DNA of 64,000 nucleotides from contig CM028334.1 in NCBI GenBank assembly GCA_016647705.1, positions 8,093,546-8,157,545 on the forward strand, written 5' to 3'. This DNA comes from Eucommia ulmoides (taxonomy: Eukaryota; Streptophyta; Magnoliopsida; Garryales; Eucommiaceae). Position numbers and translations under genes: made by a program. Positions within the stretch are counted from its first letter, which is position 1. Each line of letters starts with the position of its first letter. Shown here in pieces: positions 47,576 through 59,925 of the stretch. Under the pieces are notes generated by a model. That model did no database searches, was not told the origin of the DNA, and saw only the letters and a list, made by a program, of their open reading frames with translations.

Positions 47576-49871
47576 ATGTCGTTGAATCAATCGAATAGTC
47601 CTACTGAAGTCGGTTTATCATCAAATCCCCTAGCCGAGCAGACGACGACAGCTCAGGCTGCTCAGCCCTCCAATCCTTCAAAAAGCATGGGGGACCATGG
47701 CGCAAACAAGTTCCCATAGGAATGGCTTTCATCATTTAGAGAACAGTATAACATTCATCTCTCGGTGTCGATTAGGGTTCCATCTGAAAATGAACACCCC
47801 TATGATGTTAGAGAGAATGAAATATGTCTTTTTTTAATGGATGTTCGAATATGGTCTTACCCTTCCTTTTTGTTCACTCCTTCATAACCTTTTTCGTCAA
47901 CTGAAAATTACTCCTGCCTAATTAACCCCAAATAGTTTTCACCAAATCATGGGGGCCATTACCCTTACGAGAATATATGAGACATTCCTCACCATTGATA
48001 CAATTAGAAGTATAGGACACCTCAAACTCCTTTCTAATGTCGAAAGGTATTATATTTCTTTTCCCAAAAAAAAAAATATTTCTCACCGACCTTCCAGTCA
48101 AAGTAAGGGACTGGAAACAATGGTACATTTTCTTCTCTGGTGGCTAAGAGATTTTTCTTGAAGAAGTAGGGCAACCATTAATTGTGCTGAGGCGCTTCAA
48201 TATCCCAAGTAATTTTCCCCATCATTCACTTAACAGTCTGTTTCTTGTTTGAAATTCTACTCAAGTGATATTAATATCTTTTTGGGGATTTTTGATGTAG
48301 GTGATAGTGCTTGTCAAAGTCTCAGCCTAACATCTAGAATCGAAGAAAATTGGGGAGATTTCTAGTCCCAGTAGAGCGTTCTTACAAGGAACTAACTCAT
48401 CATCTGTTTAACTAGCCTGAAATAGATCTATCTCACTTCAAAGAACTGGTTGAGATACAACTTGTCACGAAGAAAAGAAAAAGTCCAACCAAGAGGCTTG
48501 CCAGGAAGACTAGACAATCATCATCCCAACTTGCTTCCACAACTGTTGCTAGTCCGACGGCCCGTCGTTCTACTGAGATTACTATTATCCTAAAAGTCCA
48601 TCAACCTGTCCATCATGTTGACCCAGAAGTTGTTGAATCAGATGATTATTCTCAGCCTCTGAGTGAACGTAGGCATAGGATAATTTCGGCTGCAATTCCT
48701 CCCCCTCCCGTTTCTAACTCGCAAGAGCGTTGGGAACCAGAATCTGCTTCGAGGTCAGTAGACATTCCTATTGCTGATCCTCCTTCTATTAGTCGTCAGA
48801 CCTCCCCAGCCCCTGCACCCAGCCAAAGGACTTCCAGTGGGCAGGGTATAACAAAACAACAAATGTGCCAACTCATTGATAAGATTGGGCCCTCTGTCCC
48901 AGGTTGCTATGCCATCTTCGATGATGCCATCAAATTTCTGTACTGAGCAATCCTGGGATAAAGGTAATAAGAGAACTGAGGGCCAGAATAGACCTGAGAT
49001 ATTCCGAATAATGATCTGTGAGCTTCTCCAGGTATTTTTTACAACTCTTATTATGTTTTATGAATTCTTCAAACTGCTTGGTTGATTATTTTGTCACTAG
49101 CTTCATTATTGTAGTGTATGCATATGTTATCTGCCTTGGTCAATTGTGCTGAGAATAAGAATAAGCTGGATGCCCAGCTGATGCACCAGATGATTGAATT
49201 CAGCAAGCTGGAAGAAAATAACCAGACCTTGGAGAATGAGAAGTTGAGCTTGGCTACAGACCTTACACTGGCAAGATTATCTCAGGAGTGATATGAGCTC
49301 GAATTTTGTTCTGCTAATGAGCAAAGAGAATCTTTGCAAAAAAAGCAAAGCACTCTTCTGCACAGAGAATAGAGAGCTTAGGATAGATATCATTGCCGTA
49401 AGAGGAGTGTGCTCGTCTTTAAGGGATGATGCTTGTATCTTATCTGAAGAACTCAGCTCAACTTGCCTAGTAATCGATCAAAATGAGGTTGATCAAAATG
49501 ATAAGTATGTTTCCCTCCAGATCAAAGATGATGTGCTTTGAGATAAAGAGGCCGCCCTCCAGCAACTGTAATCCGAAAGAGATCGCCTAGTGGCCGAGCT
49601 AACAGCTGTGACCAGGAAGTCCCAACAGGACATTGAAAAACTATGGATTTACTTCAAGGGAAAGTCAAAGAAACTTCAAAAATTAGGCTTCTCTTACTAC
49701 CAAAAGCAAGTGTTAGAGGAATTCCCTGATTTAGACCTTTCTTTCCTGGTGGTGGAGCTTGAAAACAAGCCGGAAGAAGAAAATGTTGAGGGAGGTGAGG
49801 ATGAGATTGTTGAAAATGAAGAAGAATTGCTCACACTGGCAGTTGAGGTTCAAGTGGAGAGCTCAGTGTAG
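47576..49871 (+). pseudogene. Long antisense ORF (aORF1) of copy B
   Basis: Runs against the element. Start ATG 47576 (MSLNQSNSPTEVGLSSNPLA). The gypsy-type transposon domain follows (EWLSSFREQYNIHLSVSIRV, PSENEHPYDVRENEICLF, then NVERYYISFPKKK and PSSQSKGLETMV in another frame). An intron-like gap at 48210-48300 (gtaatt...gatgtag) is followed by a Ser/Pro-rich linker with LTRKSPTRGLPGRL-type basic residues, a second gap near 49032-49113, and a coiled coil ending in LQKLGFSYYQKQVLEEFPDL and an acidic tail stopping at 49871. Broken by stops, but motif order equals copy A. The family role is not established; a host-derived captured gene is likely. Confidence 0.7.
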
Positions 49872-50012
49872 ACCTTAAACTAGGCCTTATCAGCTGACGT
49901 TGTTGCCGTGCTGATGTCAAATCAACCAAATGTCACCGATCAAAGCATTACTCCCTGAACTATCTTTCTGTCTTTTCAACTTTTCTTTTTTGCACGTATG
50001 TAATTACTTTTT

Positions 50013-50022
<10 letters not shown>

Positions 50023-50050
<28 letters not shown>

Positions 50051-50063
50051 GAATAATAATAAT
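50023..50063 (+). repeat. (TAA)n microsatellite
   Basis: A run of taa triplets broken once by gaa, between aORF1 and aORF2 of copy B. Confidence 0.95.
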
Positions 50064-50328
50064 TTATCATCATAATCTGTATCAAAACAGTAATCATAGT
50101 TTTAAGTCCCGAGAATTTGTGATAATTGTTGTACGCACTTTACCAGCACATGTCACTCACACATTTAGTGCTTTTTTTTTTTACGCTTCAGTTCATTCTT
50201 TCTCTTTATCTATCTGGCTATTTAAATCCAAACTAGGTGTTGATAATTCTTCTCACCTCCAAAGATTTCCCCTTTTTGCTTCAATCTTGATTTTCCAAGA
50301 ATCTCATTTTTTTCCATCTTCCACAGTT

Positions 50329-50794
50329 ATGGGATCCACCTCATGGGTCAACACTTCCTCCTTTGCAACGATTCAGTCCGAAAGGTGCAATGAGATAGAA
50401 TTGGGAGAACACTTTTGTTCCTTGATGCTGGTAGCGAAAACTACTATAGAAAATCATCCCTGCCTGCGTGTACCTGAGGAAGCTACCGCAGTCTTCGCTG
50501 CAATGGAAGCAGCGTAAGTTTAAGTCATTTCACACCTTCATGAACTTAGAGATGAGCTGAAGAAAGTCGAGAGGAGAAAACGAGACCTAGCCACTAACTT
50601 CAACAATTAGAAGTTTTTTGTCGACACCGTGAAGACAAAGCGGGACAAAATTCTGGAGAAAAATGAACAAAAAAGGGGGGGCAAAGATCTGTGAATTGAT
50701 CAACAAACTCAGTAATTATGAGGATAATGCCTTCTATTTTTCTAACTCAGATTTAGAGGATCTTGGTTTGCCTGATTCTCCGGCATCTGAATGA
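50329..50794 (+). pseudogene. Short antisense ORF (aORF2) of copy B
   Basis: ATG 50329 (MGSTSWVNTSSFATIQSERC, then EIELGEHF and VPEEATAVFAAMEAA) is open to two stops at about 50517-50525. The conserved helical part follows (VISHLHELRDELKKVERRKR, VDTVKTKRDKILEKNE), then a frame change at a G run (about 50678), and the C-terminus FYFSNSDLEDLG ends near 50794. Copy A has the same order of motifs. Predicted coiled coil; no known domain. It starts after its own leader, so it may be a separate gene from aORF1 rather than an exon of it. Confidence 0.6.
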
Positions 50795-51330
50795 GGCCCC
50801 TCTCTCAGCCCTAGTTAAAGACGAAGAAGATTTTTTTTTTTTTTTTAGAGAATAGTCTTGTTTCAGTTTCTTAAGAACAGTCTTTTCTGTTTCTTTTTGT
50901 TTTTTGTAGCCATGTACCTCTCTTTTCTTTCTTATCAATGAAAATATATGGGGTTCTTGATATTCTTGATCTCATGTTGTTTCTTTAACTGTTCGAGTTA
51001 CTTGAGTTGTCTCTCACCCTTGTCTGCCCTACTTCATAACTAGGTTAAGAGGTTGAACTAGTTATAAATTACATATTAGGCTCATGACAACAAGTCGAAT
51101 TGGATCATCTTCTTAGTTGCAGAAACTATTGATAGTATAGATAATAAAATTCCAGTCTTAAACCCACCACTTAAGATAAGTTTTCTGGATTCTCCATATG
51201 GAAGGAAATGGGGATGTCAAGTAAACAATGGAGATCCAAACTTCCACCAAACTATAAGTAATTTGAACAGTGCTATCCAAAGTTTGACTGACCTGTTACC
51301 TGGGTTGTAATGCCCAGTTGATTTTTGAGC

Positions 51331-52015
51331 AGCTCAGTTAAACTCTAAGTTAAAGAACTCGGTTGTTGTTGGGTGGAGGTGCCCAGTTGAATGCTGAGCT
51401 GACAAGCTCAGTTAAACTCTGAGTTAAAAAAACTCAGTTGTTATTGGGCTGAGGTGCCCAATTGATTGTTGAGTTGACAAGCTTAGTTAAACTCTAAGTT
51501 AAAGAACTCGGTTTTTGCTGGGCTGAGGTGCCCAGTTGATTGCTGAGCTGACAAGATCAGATGAAATCTGAGTTAGAGAACTCAATTGTTTCTAGGAAGA
51601 GGTGCCTAGTTGATTGCTAAGCTGACAAGTTCAATTAAACTCTGAGTTAAAGAACTCAGTTGTTGCTGGTTTAAGGTGCCGAGTTGATTGTTGAGCTGAC
51701 AAGCTCAGTTAAACTTTGAGTTAAAGAACTTAGTTATTGTTGGGCTGAGGTGCTCAATTGATTATTGAGCTAACAAGCTCAGTTAAACTCTCGAGTTAAA
51801 GAACTCAGTTGTTGCAGGGCTGAGGTACCCGATTGATTGCTGAGCTGATGTGCTTAGTTAAACTCTGAGTTAAAGAACTCAATTGTTGCTGGGCTAAGGT
51901 GCCCAGTTGATTGCTGAGCTGACAAGCTCAGTTAAACTCTGAGTTAAAGAACTCAGTTGTTGTCGGGCTGTGGTGCCCAGTTAATTGTTAAGCTGATGTG
52001 CTCAGTTAGCTACTG
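51331..52015 (-). repeat. About 75-bp tandem repeat, about nine copies
   Basis: Unit (plus strand) aagctcagttaaactctgag, ttaaagaactcagttgttgc, tgggctgaggtgcccagttg, attgctgagctgac. Lies between integrase and the antisense ORFs of copy B; the copy A spacer has the same core motif. Confidence 0.93.
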
Positions 52016-52210
52016 ACCTTAATGTTAACTATCTATACCACACTTATTTTGATTTGTTAAGTGTTGTAGAAGATGCAGAAGCATAATAATGCAATAATAA
52101 GCGTTTGCAAAATTGAAGGAAAGAAAAAAAAAATCTTTATTCATAGTGATTCTCAAAACCAAAGTGAATAATTCCAAAATACTAAATCAAAAATAGAAAT
52201 TCAGAAAAAA

Positions 52211-53490
52211 TGATTAAGGATTCATACGAAATACTTGTGCAAATGGGAGATGTTCCAGGGTTTGGGAATTGCTACTCCGTTAAGATCTTCAAGCTAATAG
52301 GTCTCAAGTCTTTTTACTTTGGTTACACAATAAGGGCCTTCCCCATTAGGGCTTTCCCAAGTGAGCTTCTGGGCGATGAGGCAATACCCTTTGAAGTACC
52401 AAGTCTCCTATGGTGAAGTGTCGTGGACGGATTGCATGATTGAACATTCGTGCCATCCTTAACTTGTATGCCGCCATCCGTAATAATGTCATGTCTCGTT
52501 TCTCTTCCAACTGGTCCATTTCTTCTCGTATGAGTTCTTCATTCTCTATCAGGTTGACCGTATTATCTCGTCTGGATGGCATCCCTATCTCCACTGGAAT
52601 GACAACTTCAATTCCATAAATAAGGGAGAAGGGTGTCTCTACAGTAGTTGAGGTTGGAGTGGTACGATGAGCCTAGAGTACACTTGGGAGTTCTTCAACC
52701 CACTTTCCTTTGGCATTATCCATTTGTTTCTTGAGAACCTCTTTAATGGAACAGTTTGTCACCTCAGCTTGCCCTTTGGCTTGTGGATAGGCTGGACTGG
52801 ATGTTCTGTGTTGAATCTTCAGCTCATTGCACATCTATGCAACTTTACCTCCAGTAAAAGATGTCTCGTTATTGGAAATGAGAATTGCAGGAATACCAAA
52901 ATGACAGATGATGTTTTTTCAAATAAAATTCTTTACTTCATTCTCTCCTACCATTGCAAATGCTTCTGTATCGACCCACTTGGTAAAATAATCTATTACC
53001 ACCAGCAGGTACTTTTTGTTTCCAGGTGTTGATACGAAAGATCCCAGCACATCCATCCCTTATTGGGCAAATGGCCATGGGCTGATAATAGGAGTTTGTT
53101 GTTGAGAAGGAACTTTGATGTCATTGGAGAATTGTTGGCATTTTTCACATCTCTTGATGTATTCTTGCGTATCAATATGAATGGTTGGCCAGTAGTATCC
53201 TACTCTTAGCGCTTTGTGTACCAAGGTTCGTCCCCCTTGGGGATTCCCACAAACTCTTTCATGTATCTCTTGTAGGACATAGTTCACTTCTTTCGGCCTT
53301 AGACAAAGTAATAATGGTTGGGAGAAAGAACGTCTATACAATTTATCATTGGTTAACGTATACCTTAATGCCTTGTACAGAACCTTTTTGGTGGTGTCTT
53401 TATCCTTTGGAAAAGCTCTATCTTTTAGGTATCGAACTAAAGGGGCTCTCCATTCATCTTCTTGATCAGCTGACCTATGCATATACACTG
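52211..53490 (-). pseudogene. Integrase of copy B (broken)
   Basis: Minus strand. The zinc-binding part ALRVGYYWPTIHIDTQEYIK, RCEKCQQFSNDIKVPSQQ lies at 53300-53080. The catalytic core keeps the first Asp (GMDVLGSF), but the second has become Asn (ILISNNETSF instead of ISDN); the Glu region is PAYPQAKGQAEVTN. The C-terminal part (MARMFNHAIRPRHFTIGDLV) ends near 52346, with residual sequence to about 52211. Stops lie around 53057, 52918 and elsewhere. The Asn substitution alone would abolish activity. Confidence 0.88.
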
Positions 53491-53536
53491 GCTAACTGGG
53501 GCTGCTACAGATGGCTAGTCTAGGAATTCCACCAGT

Positions 53537-54532
53537 TCAAATCCCTAATCCAGCCCTAGGGTAGAGGCTAGTACAGATAAGGCATCTTCCTTTATGTTTT
53601 TCAGTCCTTGGGATAGCCTCGAATTTGTAGCTCTGGAACATAGAGGTCAGCTCTTTTACCTTTTCCACATAGAGTCGCAACCTCTCCTCATTTATGATAA
53701 ACAACTTATTAATTTGGTTGACCACTAATTGGAAGTCTGACTTTACCTTTAAATGTTGGGCATCCATCTCTCGCGCAAAAGTTAACCCAATAATTACAAC
53801 TCCATACTCAGCTTTATTGTTGGAGATTCGAAAGCCAAGTTGTACCACTTTTTCAAGATGATCTCCTTCTAGTGTTTACAAGACTATACCCACACCATAC
53901 CCCTTTATATTTGAAGCACCATCAACCCACAGCTTCCATAGCTCAGTGGATAGAGAAGTTGCTTCCTCGGTCAATGGAAGGGTAAGCTCAGCAATGAAGT
54001 CTGCCAGCGCTTGTCCTTTGATTGCTGCCCTAGGCTTATATTTGATGAAGAATTCACCAAGTTCCACAGCCCACTTCATGAGGTAACCAGAAGCTTCTAG
54101 CCTATGCATTACTGCTCAGAGTGGATATGAGGTTAGCACATTAATCAAATGTGCCTGAAAATATGGTCTGAGCTTTTGTGCTGCAGTTACTAGGGCCAAA
54201 GACAACTTCTCCAACTCTGTGTAGTGAGTCTCTGCTGGAAATAACGACTGGCTAATGTAGTACACTGGCCTTTGTCCTCCTGTAAGTTCTTGGACCAGTG
54301 TGGCGCTTACTACTTCAGGTGTCACCGCCAAATAGAGAGAAAGTTTTTCTCTTGGGTTCACTTTTGCTAATGTCTCTACTGAACCTAAGAAGTCTTTGAT
54401 GGATTGGAGAGCTCGCTCACAGTCATCATCCCACTGAAAGGTTTTATTGCCCTTCAAAATCTTGAAGAATGGGGTACACCTATTAGTAAATTTTGAGATG
54501 AATCTGTTCAATGCCGCCAATCTTCCCGTCAA
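53537..54532 (-). pseudogene. RNase H region of copy B (dual, broken)
   Basis: 54532-54116 is the connection and RNase H of Ty3/gypsy type (CTPFFKILKGNKTFQWDDDC, YYISQSLFPAETHYTELEKL). 54109-53876 and 53848-53537 carry a second RNase H-like part (LWKLWVDGASNIKGYGVGIV, RISNNKAEYGVVIIGL), as known for Tat-lineage elements with an additional archaeal-type RNase H. Separate frames and stops join them. Confidence 0.85.
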
Positions 54533-54559
54533 TACCTAGACTTCTCTTATAGTTGTAGG

Positions 54560-55240
54560 AGACATCATATTTTTTACAATTTCTATTTGTCTAGAATCCA
54601 CCATGATGCCATTTTGGTTAACCACAAAGCCTAGGAGTTTCCAGATTCAATACCAAAAACACATTTTTCTAGGTTTAGCTTCATTTTGTATTTTCTCAAA
54701 ACAGCAAAGGCCTCTGCTATATAGCTTAGGTGATTCTTATTCCTGGAGATTTTTATGAGCATGTCATCTATGTAGACCTCCATAGTCGCTCCAATTTGAC
54801 CTTGGAAAATACGGTTTACCAACCGCTGATATGTGGCTCCTGCATTTCTTAAACCAATGGCATTACCTTGAAGCAGTAGGTACCTTTTGGTGTGATGAAC
54901 GATGTCCCTTCCTCGTCCTATTGATCCAAGCAAATTTAATTTTAGCCCGTATAAGCCTCCATCATGGTCAGTCGCTGGTGTCCTACTGCTGTATCTACCA
55001 TCTAGTCTATCCTTGGCATTGGATAGCAGTCTTTTAGACATGCTTGATTGAGATTAGTAAAGTCCACACATATTCTCCACTTCCCATTCTTCTTTTTAAC
55101 TAGAACCGGATTGGCTAACCACCTTGGGTACATTACCTCCCTTATGTGGCTAATGGAGAGTAATCTTTTTACTTCGGCTTCAATCACTTGTTCTTTTTCA
55201 GGACTGAAAGTCCTTTTTTTCTATCGCACTAAAGGGTAAG
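54560..55240 (-). pseudogene. Reverse transcriptase of copy B (broken)
   Basis: Fingers/palm start at 55187-55002 (MYPRWLANPVLVKKKNGKWR, ICVDFTNLNQACLKDCYPMP). After a frame change come LLLQGNAIGLRNAGATYQRL and the active-site box VYIDDMLIKI (YxDD) within 55041-54631, then LRKYKMKLNLEKCVFGIESG. It would copy the element RNA into DNA in the cytoplasmic particle. It is the only reverse transcriptase core in the window; copy A has lost its own. Confidence 0.88.
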
Positions 55241-55439
55241 ACTTAGACATATCCAGACGATATACCACAATGTCTCGGTTGATGCCCTTCGTATCTTTTG
55301 GAGCCCAGGCGAAGACGTCCATGTTTTATTAGAGCAGTTCGCTGATTTTGTTGACCTCAGTTTGGCTTAATGATCCACCAATCATAAGCTTTTAAGCCCT
55401 CTCATTAAAGGTGATCTGTTTTACTTGCTCGGCGAGCCG

Positions 55440-56040
55440 GATCACACTGGTGTGTTCCCTGAAATCATCAATTTCGTCTACCGAACTGGTTGACAGAACT
55501 GTTTCCTCAACCTTCTTTAATTTCTATAAGGGCGTACTTCTTCCCTTTATTGCTATGGAAAAACATTACCTTAAATCCACTTGATCGCCTCTTATCACTG
55601 CCACAAAACCATCCTTTGTATGTTTAACACACTGGAGGTATGTTGATGCAACAATCCTCATCGCATGTAACCATGGATGCCCAAGTATTGCGTTGTAGAG
55701 TGATGCTGAGTCTACCACCATGAAGTCCGTGGCCTTTGTATACCCACATTCTCCTTTGTTGGAGGTGACGGACAAAGTGATCTTTGTCTATAACGGTCTA
55801 CGTAAAACTGATGTCCAAACTTGGTATTCCCATCTGCTTGAAAGTATTCACAAAAATGATATTTGCAGAACTACCGTTATCGATCAAGATCCGTCTTACT
55901 TGGAAGTTGGAGATCCACAGAGTGATGATCAGGGCATCCTCATGGGGGTGAACGATCCCTTTACAATCCTTCTCTGAAAATGTTATGGTTGGTCCCAGAT
56001 TCATTGTTACCGCTATTGTTTCACCAAAGTTATGCTCCAA
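55440..56040 (-). pseudogene. Aspartic protease of copy B (broken)
   Basis: Active-site motif ILIDNGSSANIIFVNTFKQM within 56040-55798. A frameshift leads to 55775-55566 (SLYNAILGHPWLHAMRIVAS, VKHTKDGFVAVIRGDQVDLR). The region down to about 55440 still matches copy A (gatttcagggaacac...). Copy A's match ends at the position of its Ogre-like LTR. Confidence 0.8.
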
Positions 56041-56070
56041 TGATGCTTCATGGACCTTCTTTTTTTGTTC

Positions 56071-58940
56071 TCAGTTGGACACTCCAGTGGTTGGCCTAGT
56101 AGAGTTTATCATGTAGATTACTTCACAATTCTCACTGGGACGCTCTTCTTTTTGCTCTTTTTCGCGATGTTCTTCACGTCGACCCTCATTTCTAAGCCTC
56201 TTCTTATCTCTCAAAGGCTCTTGTAGATAATTGCGCAGCTGACCCATATCAGCTAAATGTTTGATCTCCTTTTTGAGCTCCCCGTAGTCATCCGTATCAT
56301 GACCATGATCCCTATAGAAGTCATAGTACTTAGACATGTTCTTCCTGTTGGATTTGGTAGTCTGCCTAGGAGGCCACTGAATTACTTCAGACGCATGTAT
56401 CTCATGCAGGATTCTAGATATCGGCATTCGCAAACCAGGTAGGTTTGGCTCTTGACGAACTTCTGATCTAGAATTCAAACTCCTGGTTCGATCTTTACGC
56501 ATGTCTGAGCTATTGGTTTTCGCCTTGCATCCATCCTTCTTACTTTGTCTGGAGTGATCCTTGAAAAATACCCTGCCTTCTCTGGCGAGCTTGACATCTT
56601 CCAGTTTTATGTAGGGTTTAGCCTTTTTCCATCAATTTCGACATGCTTTGAGGACTCTTATTAGTTAAGGAGTCTTGAAAACAGCCAGGGCGTAAACCTA
56701 AGGTATTAACGATGAGGTTGGTATCACAACCTTCTACACATGTTAATTCCTCATTGAATCGACTCATATACTGGTGCAGAGTTTCTCATTTTTCTTGACG
56801 CAAGGCTAGCAGAAAATCAAGACCCTTTATTAACCTTTGACAAGTTATGAAATGGTTGATAAACATCTTCCCAAACTCCTTGAACGACGTGATGGAGTTT
56901 TGAGGGAGCGTATACAGCCATTCAAGGGTTGAACCCTTCAATGTTGTAGCAAAAGCTCTATAAAGTATGGAGTCACTTGAACCATAAAGATTCATAACGT
57001 GCTTAAACTAGTGGATATGGTCCACAGGATCTACTTTTCGTTTCTACTTCTTGAACTTTGTAGGATCAAACTTTTTGGATAGCGGGACAACTAAGATATC
57101 TGGCGAGAAAGGCACCTCAGTGCCTTTCAACAATGTGTCCAGTTCATCTAAAGGCTGACATCTCTCTACTTTACTTCTGATATGTTGATGTGAATCAACA
57201 GTCTCAGTTTAGCTGTATATTCATCCCTCCTGCTGATGGTTTACATCTCCTTGAGCAGGTTTCTCCTTATAAGGTTGTGGATCAACATACTGATAGGTGT
57301 AATTTACCTATCTATTTCCAAACTGAACCTATTAGTTTTCGAGTATGTTTATTATGTTTTAATATGTTTTTATTATGTTTTTGTATAAATCATGTGTGGG
57401 GTGAAAATGGATGATAAACAATCAAATCGAACAAAAAAAGTAGAAGAACAGTGGAAAAAGAACAAAGAGGCTAAAATTCAGAACCTGTAACCTACCACCG
57501 CGGCGGTCAAAATATAGATGAGGTCCTGAACTTTCTGCAAATCCATTGTCGCAGCGATGAGATCCATCGCCGCGACGGTGAAACAACAAAAGGTCTCTGC
57601 TCCCATCGCTGCATCCACCACCGCAACGATGACACTATCGACATGCTCACCGCCGCAGCGGTCACTCTGCATAGATTTTAGATATTTTGAGCCCTATATA
57701 TTCTCTCTCCTCTCTCTCTCAGCTAAGAGAGCTCCTAGGAGTTTACAATAGTTAGAGAGGTTTTTGGGGAATGCTCAACCAAATCCAAATGAGAATAACA
57801 CGTTGTGAAGAAGGAGAAGCGATCTCAGAACGGTTTTAGTGTCAAATCTTCAGATAACGGCTAGTTCTCTTCATTTCTTTCTTTATTTCTTAACTTCGTT
57901 TATTGTTCGAGCATGTTTAGCTCGTTTCTTATTATATAAATGGTTATGTCCTTTAGCTAAACGGATTTTGTCTATGGATAATATAATTTATGAAAATATG
58001 GTTTATTTGATATCGGTGTTTCATTAATGGTTTTTCTTCGTTATTTGATTGTGTTTATTATTATTCTTCGATTATATGTTTGTTATGCTATACTGAGAAT
58101 ACGGGGTTTGACACTCGAGAGACGTAACCCCGGATTCGGACTAAGGTTTAAATACAACACGACGATCTAATAACTCGAGCGGGAGTTAGAAAGTGTGCAA
58201 TCAATGACGTTGGGGAAAGACTCATGTAACCTAGTAGCATTAAGACGTTGAGGGGGACTTCTTCATTGATACGTAATCGCATATTCACTCATCTTATACT
58301 CAGGAGAGATGGTGAGTGAGTTTACGATACAAAGATTGTCAGATAAGTCGAATACTGTTAATGTAAACTAAACGAGATCAAACACATTTAACTAAATAAA
58401 GTTAATTCCTAGATAATGCATTCCCTTAAACGTCTCAAAATAGTAATATAACTTAATTAGATAAATTAGTATTTTAGTATTAGTATATTTCATTAAAAAC
58501 TACATTTTTTGTCACCTAAATAAAGTTAGGTTATGATAATTATGATACTCGATAATAATTTCAACCAATCCCTGTGGATACGACAACCCTGAATCTTCCA
58601 ATCTATACTAATATTTGACCCGTACACTTGCGGTGAAAGTGGCGACGTGAAATTCCGCTACCACATATCCAGAAGATTTTACTTCTTCTCCAATGTCATG
58701 GTTGGCTGCTGGGGGATGCGACCTGCTACTGGCGGTTAGTCGCGCTATATACTTGATCGTGTCCACCATCTCAGCAATCTTCGCAGTAAGAGCATCAATC
58801 TTTGCATTAGTGTTCAGCACGGATGGTAGAGGATCAACTTGAACCTCCCCATGCGTTTCCACTGGTGTTTCTGCATTAGATGGCAGAGGCAAGTCATTGC
58901 ATCGACTCGTCGCTGCCACTCTTGTACGTAGCTGCCTCAT
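56071..58940 (-). pseudogene. gag: gag of copy B (broken, split by solo LTR)
   Basis: ATG at 58940 (MRQLRTRVAATSRC). The N-terminal helical part (NTNAKIDALTAKIAEMVDTI) runs to SSGY, where the Athila-like solo LTR interrupts; the frame resumes on the other side at VDPQPYKEKPAQGDVNHQ. The gag core is at 56995-56786 (LYRAFATTLKGSTLEWLYTL, FKEFGKMFINHF) and the zinc-knuckle-like YYDFYRDHGHDTDDYGELKK at about 56325-56265. Several stops. Confidence 0.85.
57291..58663 (+). mobile_element. Athila-like solo LTR inside gag of copy B
   Basis: TGATAGGTGTAATTTACC...GCTACCA, 1373 bp, homologous to 21008-22588. Target duplication catac (57286-57290) and catat (58664-58668). Joining the flanks restores the gag reading (SGY-VDPQP). 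GC-rich palindromic blocks at 57495-57665 and a TATA-like ccctatatatt near 57690 match the other LTR. Confidence 0.9.
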
Positions 58941-58969
58941 AACCGTGACAAAAAGCTTTTTTCGTTATT

Positions 58970-58991
58970 GTTTCCCACAAATGACGCCAAA
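58970..58991 (-). other. Primer binding site of copy B
   Basis: Minus-strand TTTGGCGTCATTTGTGGGAA, just inside the 5' LTR; variant of the copy A and element E sites. Confidence 0.7.
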
Positions 58992-58994
58992 TGA

Positions 58995-59640
58995 TGTTAC
59001 CAAAAATTTCCGACACGTGTAACAGCTCCGCACGTGCTGAAAATCTCTTCACCTTCCTCTTGTTACCTGCAAAACCGTGAGTTCTAACGGGGGACACCGG
59101 TGTGATGTCAACCAAGCAACCTCTGGCATGAGAATAAGTTAATCTGGTATATAAAAAAAGTAGTACGCAGATTGAATCATAAAAAATTACCACTAATATC
59201 TGCCCTTTTATGGGCTCAGAGATTTGTTATCGTTACTTTGGAAAGGTTGCCAATCCTGTGATACGTTCCTAACAGTTTAGAAGATAATCGATACCTTCAT
59301 GATTTCATGAGAGATCTCTGTAACGGTCTCCATTAACTATGGGCTGTTACAATCAATCTGAATCATCTCTTCAAGTGTAGGGGAGATGTTCATATTGAAC
59401 TGACCTATTCGTTTCTTGGCCTTGTACACTATGGATTTGAGTATACCCAAATATGGGCCTCCTTATGAGGCCGTGAGTCTTGCTTAGAGGATTACCAAAA
59501 TTAGCACCCAATTGGGCCTGTCATTCTTCGGTTCAGATAACCCATTGGGTTTGTCTGTACCAAATCAAGTTTCATACTCAATCTGACCCGTTTAAGGCTA
59601 CACGCTTATGTCAGTTGTGAGCGAGAGTTTTTCCATATCA
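58995..59640 (-). repeat. 5' LTR of copy B
   Basis: Minus-strand start TGATATGGAAAAACTCTCGC at 59640; same length as the 3' LTR. CCATTAACTATGGGCTGTTA-type blocks and upstream phrases are shared with the copy A LTRs. Confidence 0.85.
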
Positions 59641-59726
59641 GTAAATGATACTTTGAACGTTTAATTATAATATGTGAGGTCAAACAAAAAAAAAATCAAA
59701 CTAAAATATTGATGAGGTTAACAATT

Positions 59727-59925
59727 TTTTTTAGTTTTACGATAATTGTGTGTCCAGCCTAGTTTACGTGCATTTTGACTAATCACCTAATTGGGAGATC
59801 TTAAAGGTGCAGTCTCCTACATCGGTCTGTTGTATTCAATATTATATTTAAGATTTAATTTTTAGAGTGTTCCTTAATAAAGAACATCTCTCCTTATCAG
59901 TCGAACTAACATCTGTGGCTAAGTT
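59727..59925 (-). mobile_element. Decayed SINE, minus strand
   Basis: Same family as 26621-26850 (shared gcacgtaaactaggctggac-like end and attaaatcttaaatat middle). The A-box-like ttagttcgactgataagg remains; the B box is eroded. The short A tract on the minus strand is at about 59727. Confidence 0.55.

Larger units (their letters stand above)
46775..59640 (-). mobile_element. Tat-like Ty3/gypsy LTR retrotransposon, copy B
   Basis: Minus-strand element with LTRs 58995-59640 (5') and 46775-47420 (3'), both 646 bp, and target duplication gtaaa/ataaa (4 of 5). Order in element direction: LTR, PBS, gag, protease, reverse transcriptase, RNase H with a second RNase H-like part, integrase, 75-bp tandem repeats, two ORFs on the opposite strand, LTR. 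All domains are present but carry stops and frameshifts. An Athila-like solo LTR (57291-58663) is inserted in gag. Same family as copy A. Confidence 0.9.

Noticed and set aside
49930..50517. 195-codon ORF through the (TAA)n repeat
   Set aside because: The first half is microsatellite-encoded poly-Ile; only the part from 50329 matches the conserved antisense ORF 2.
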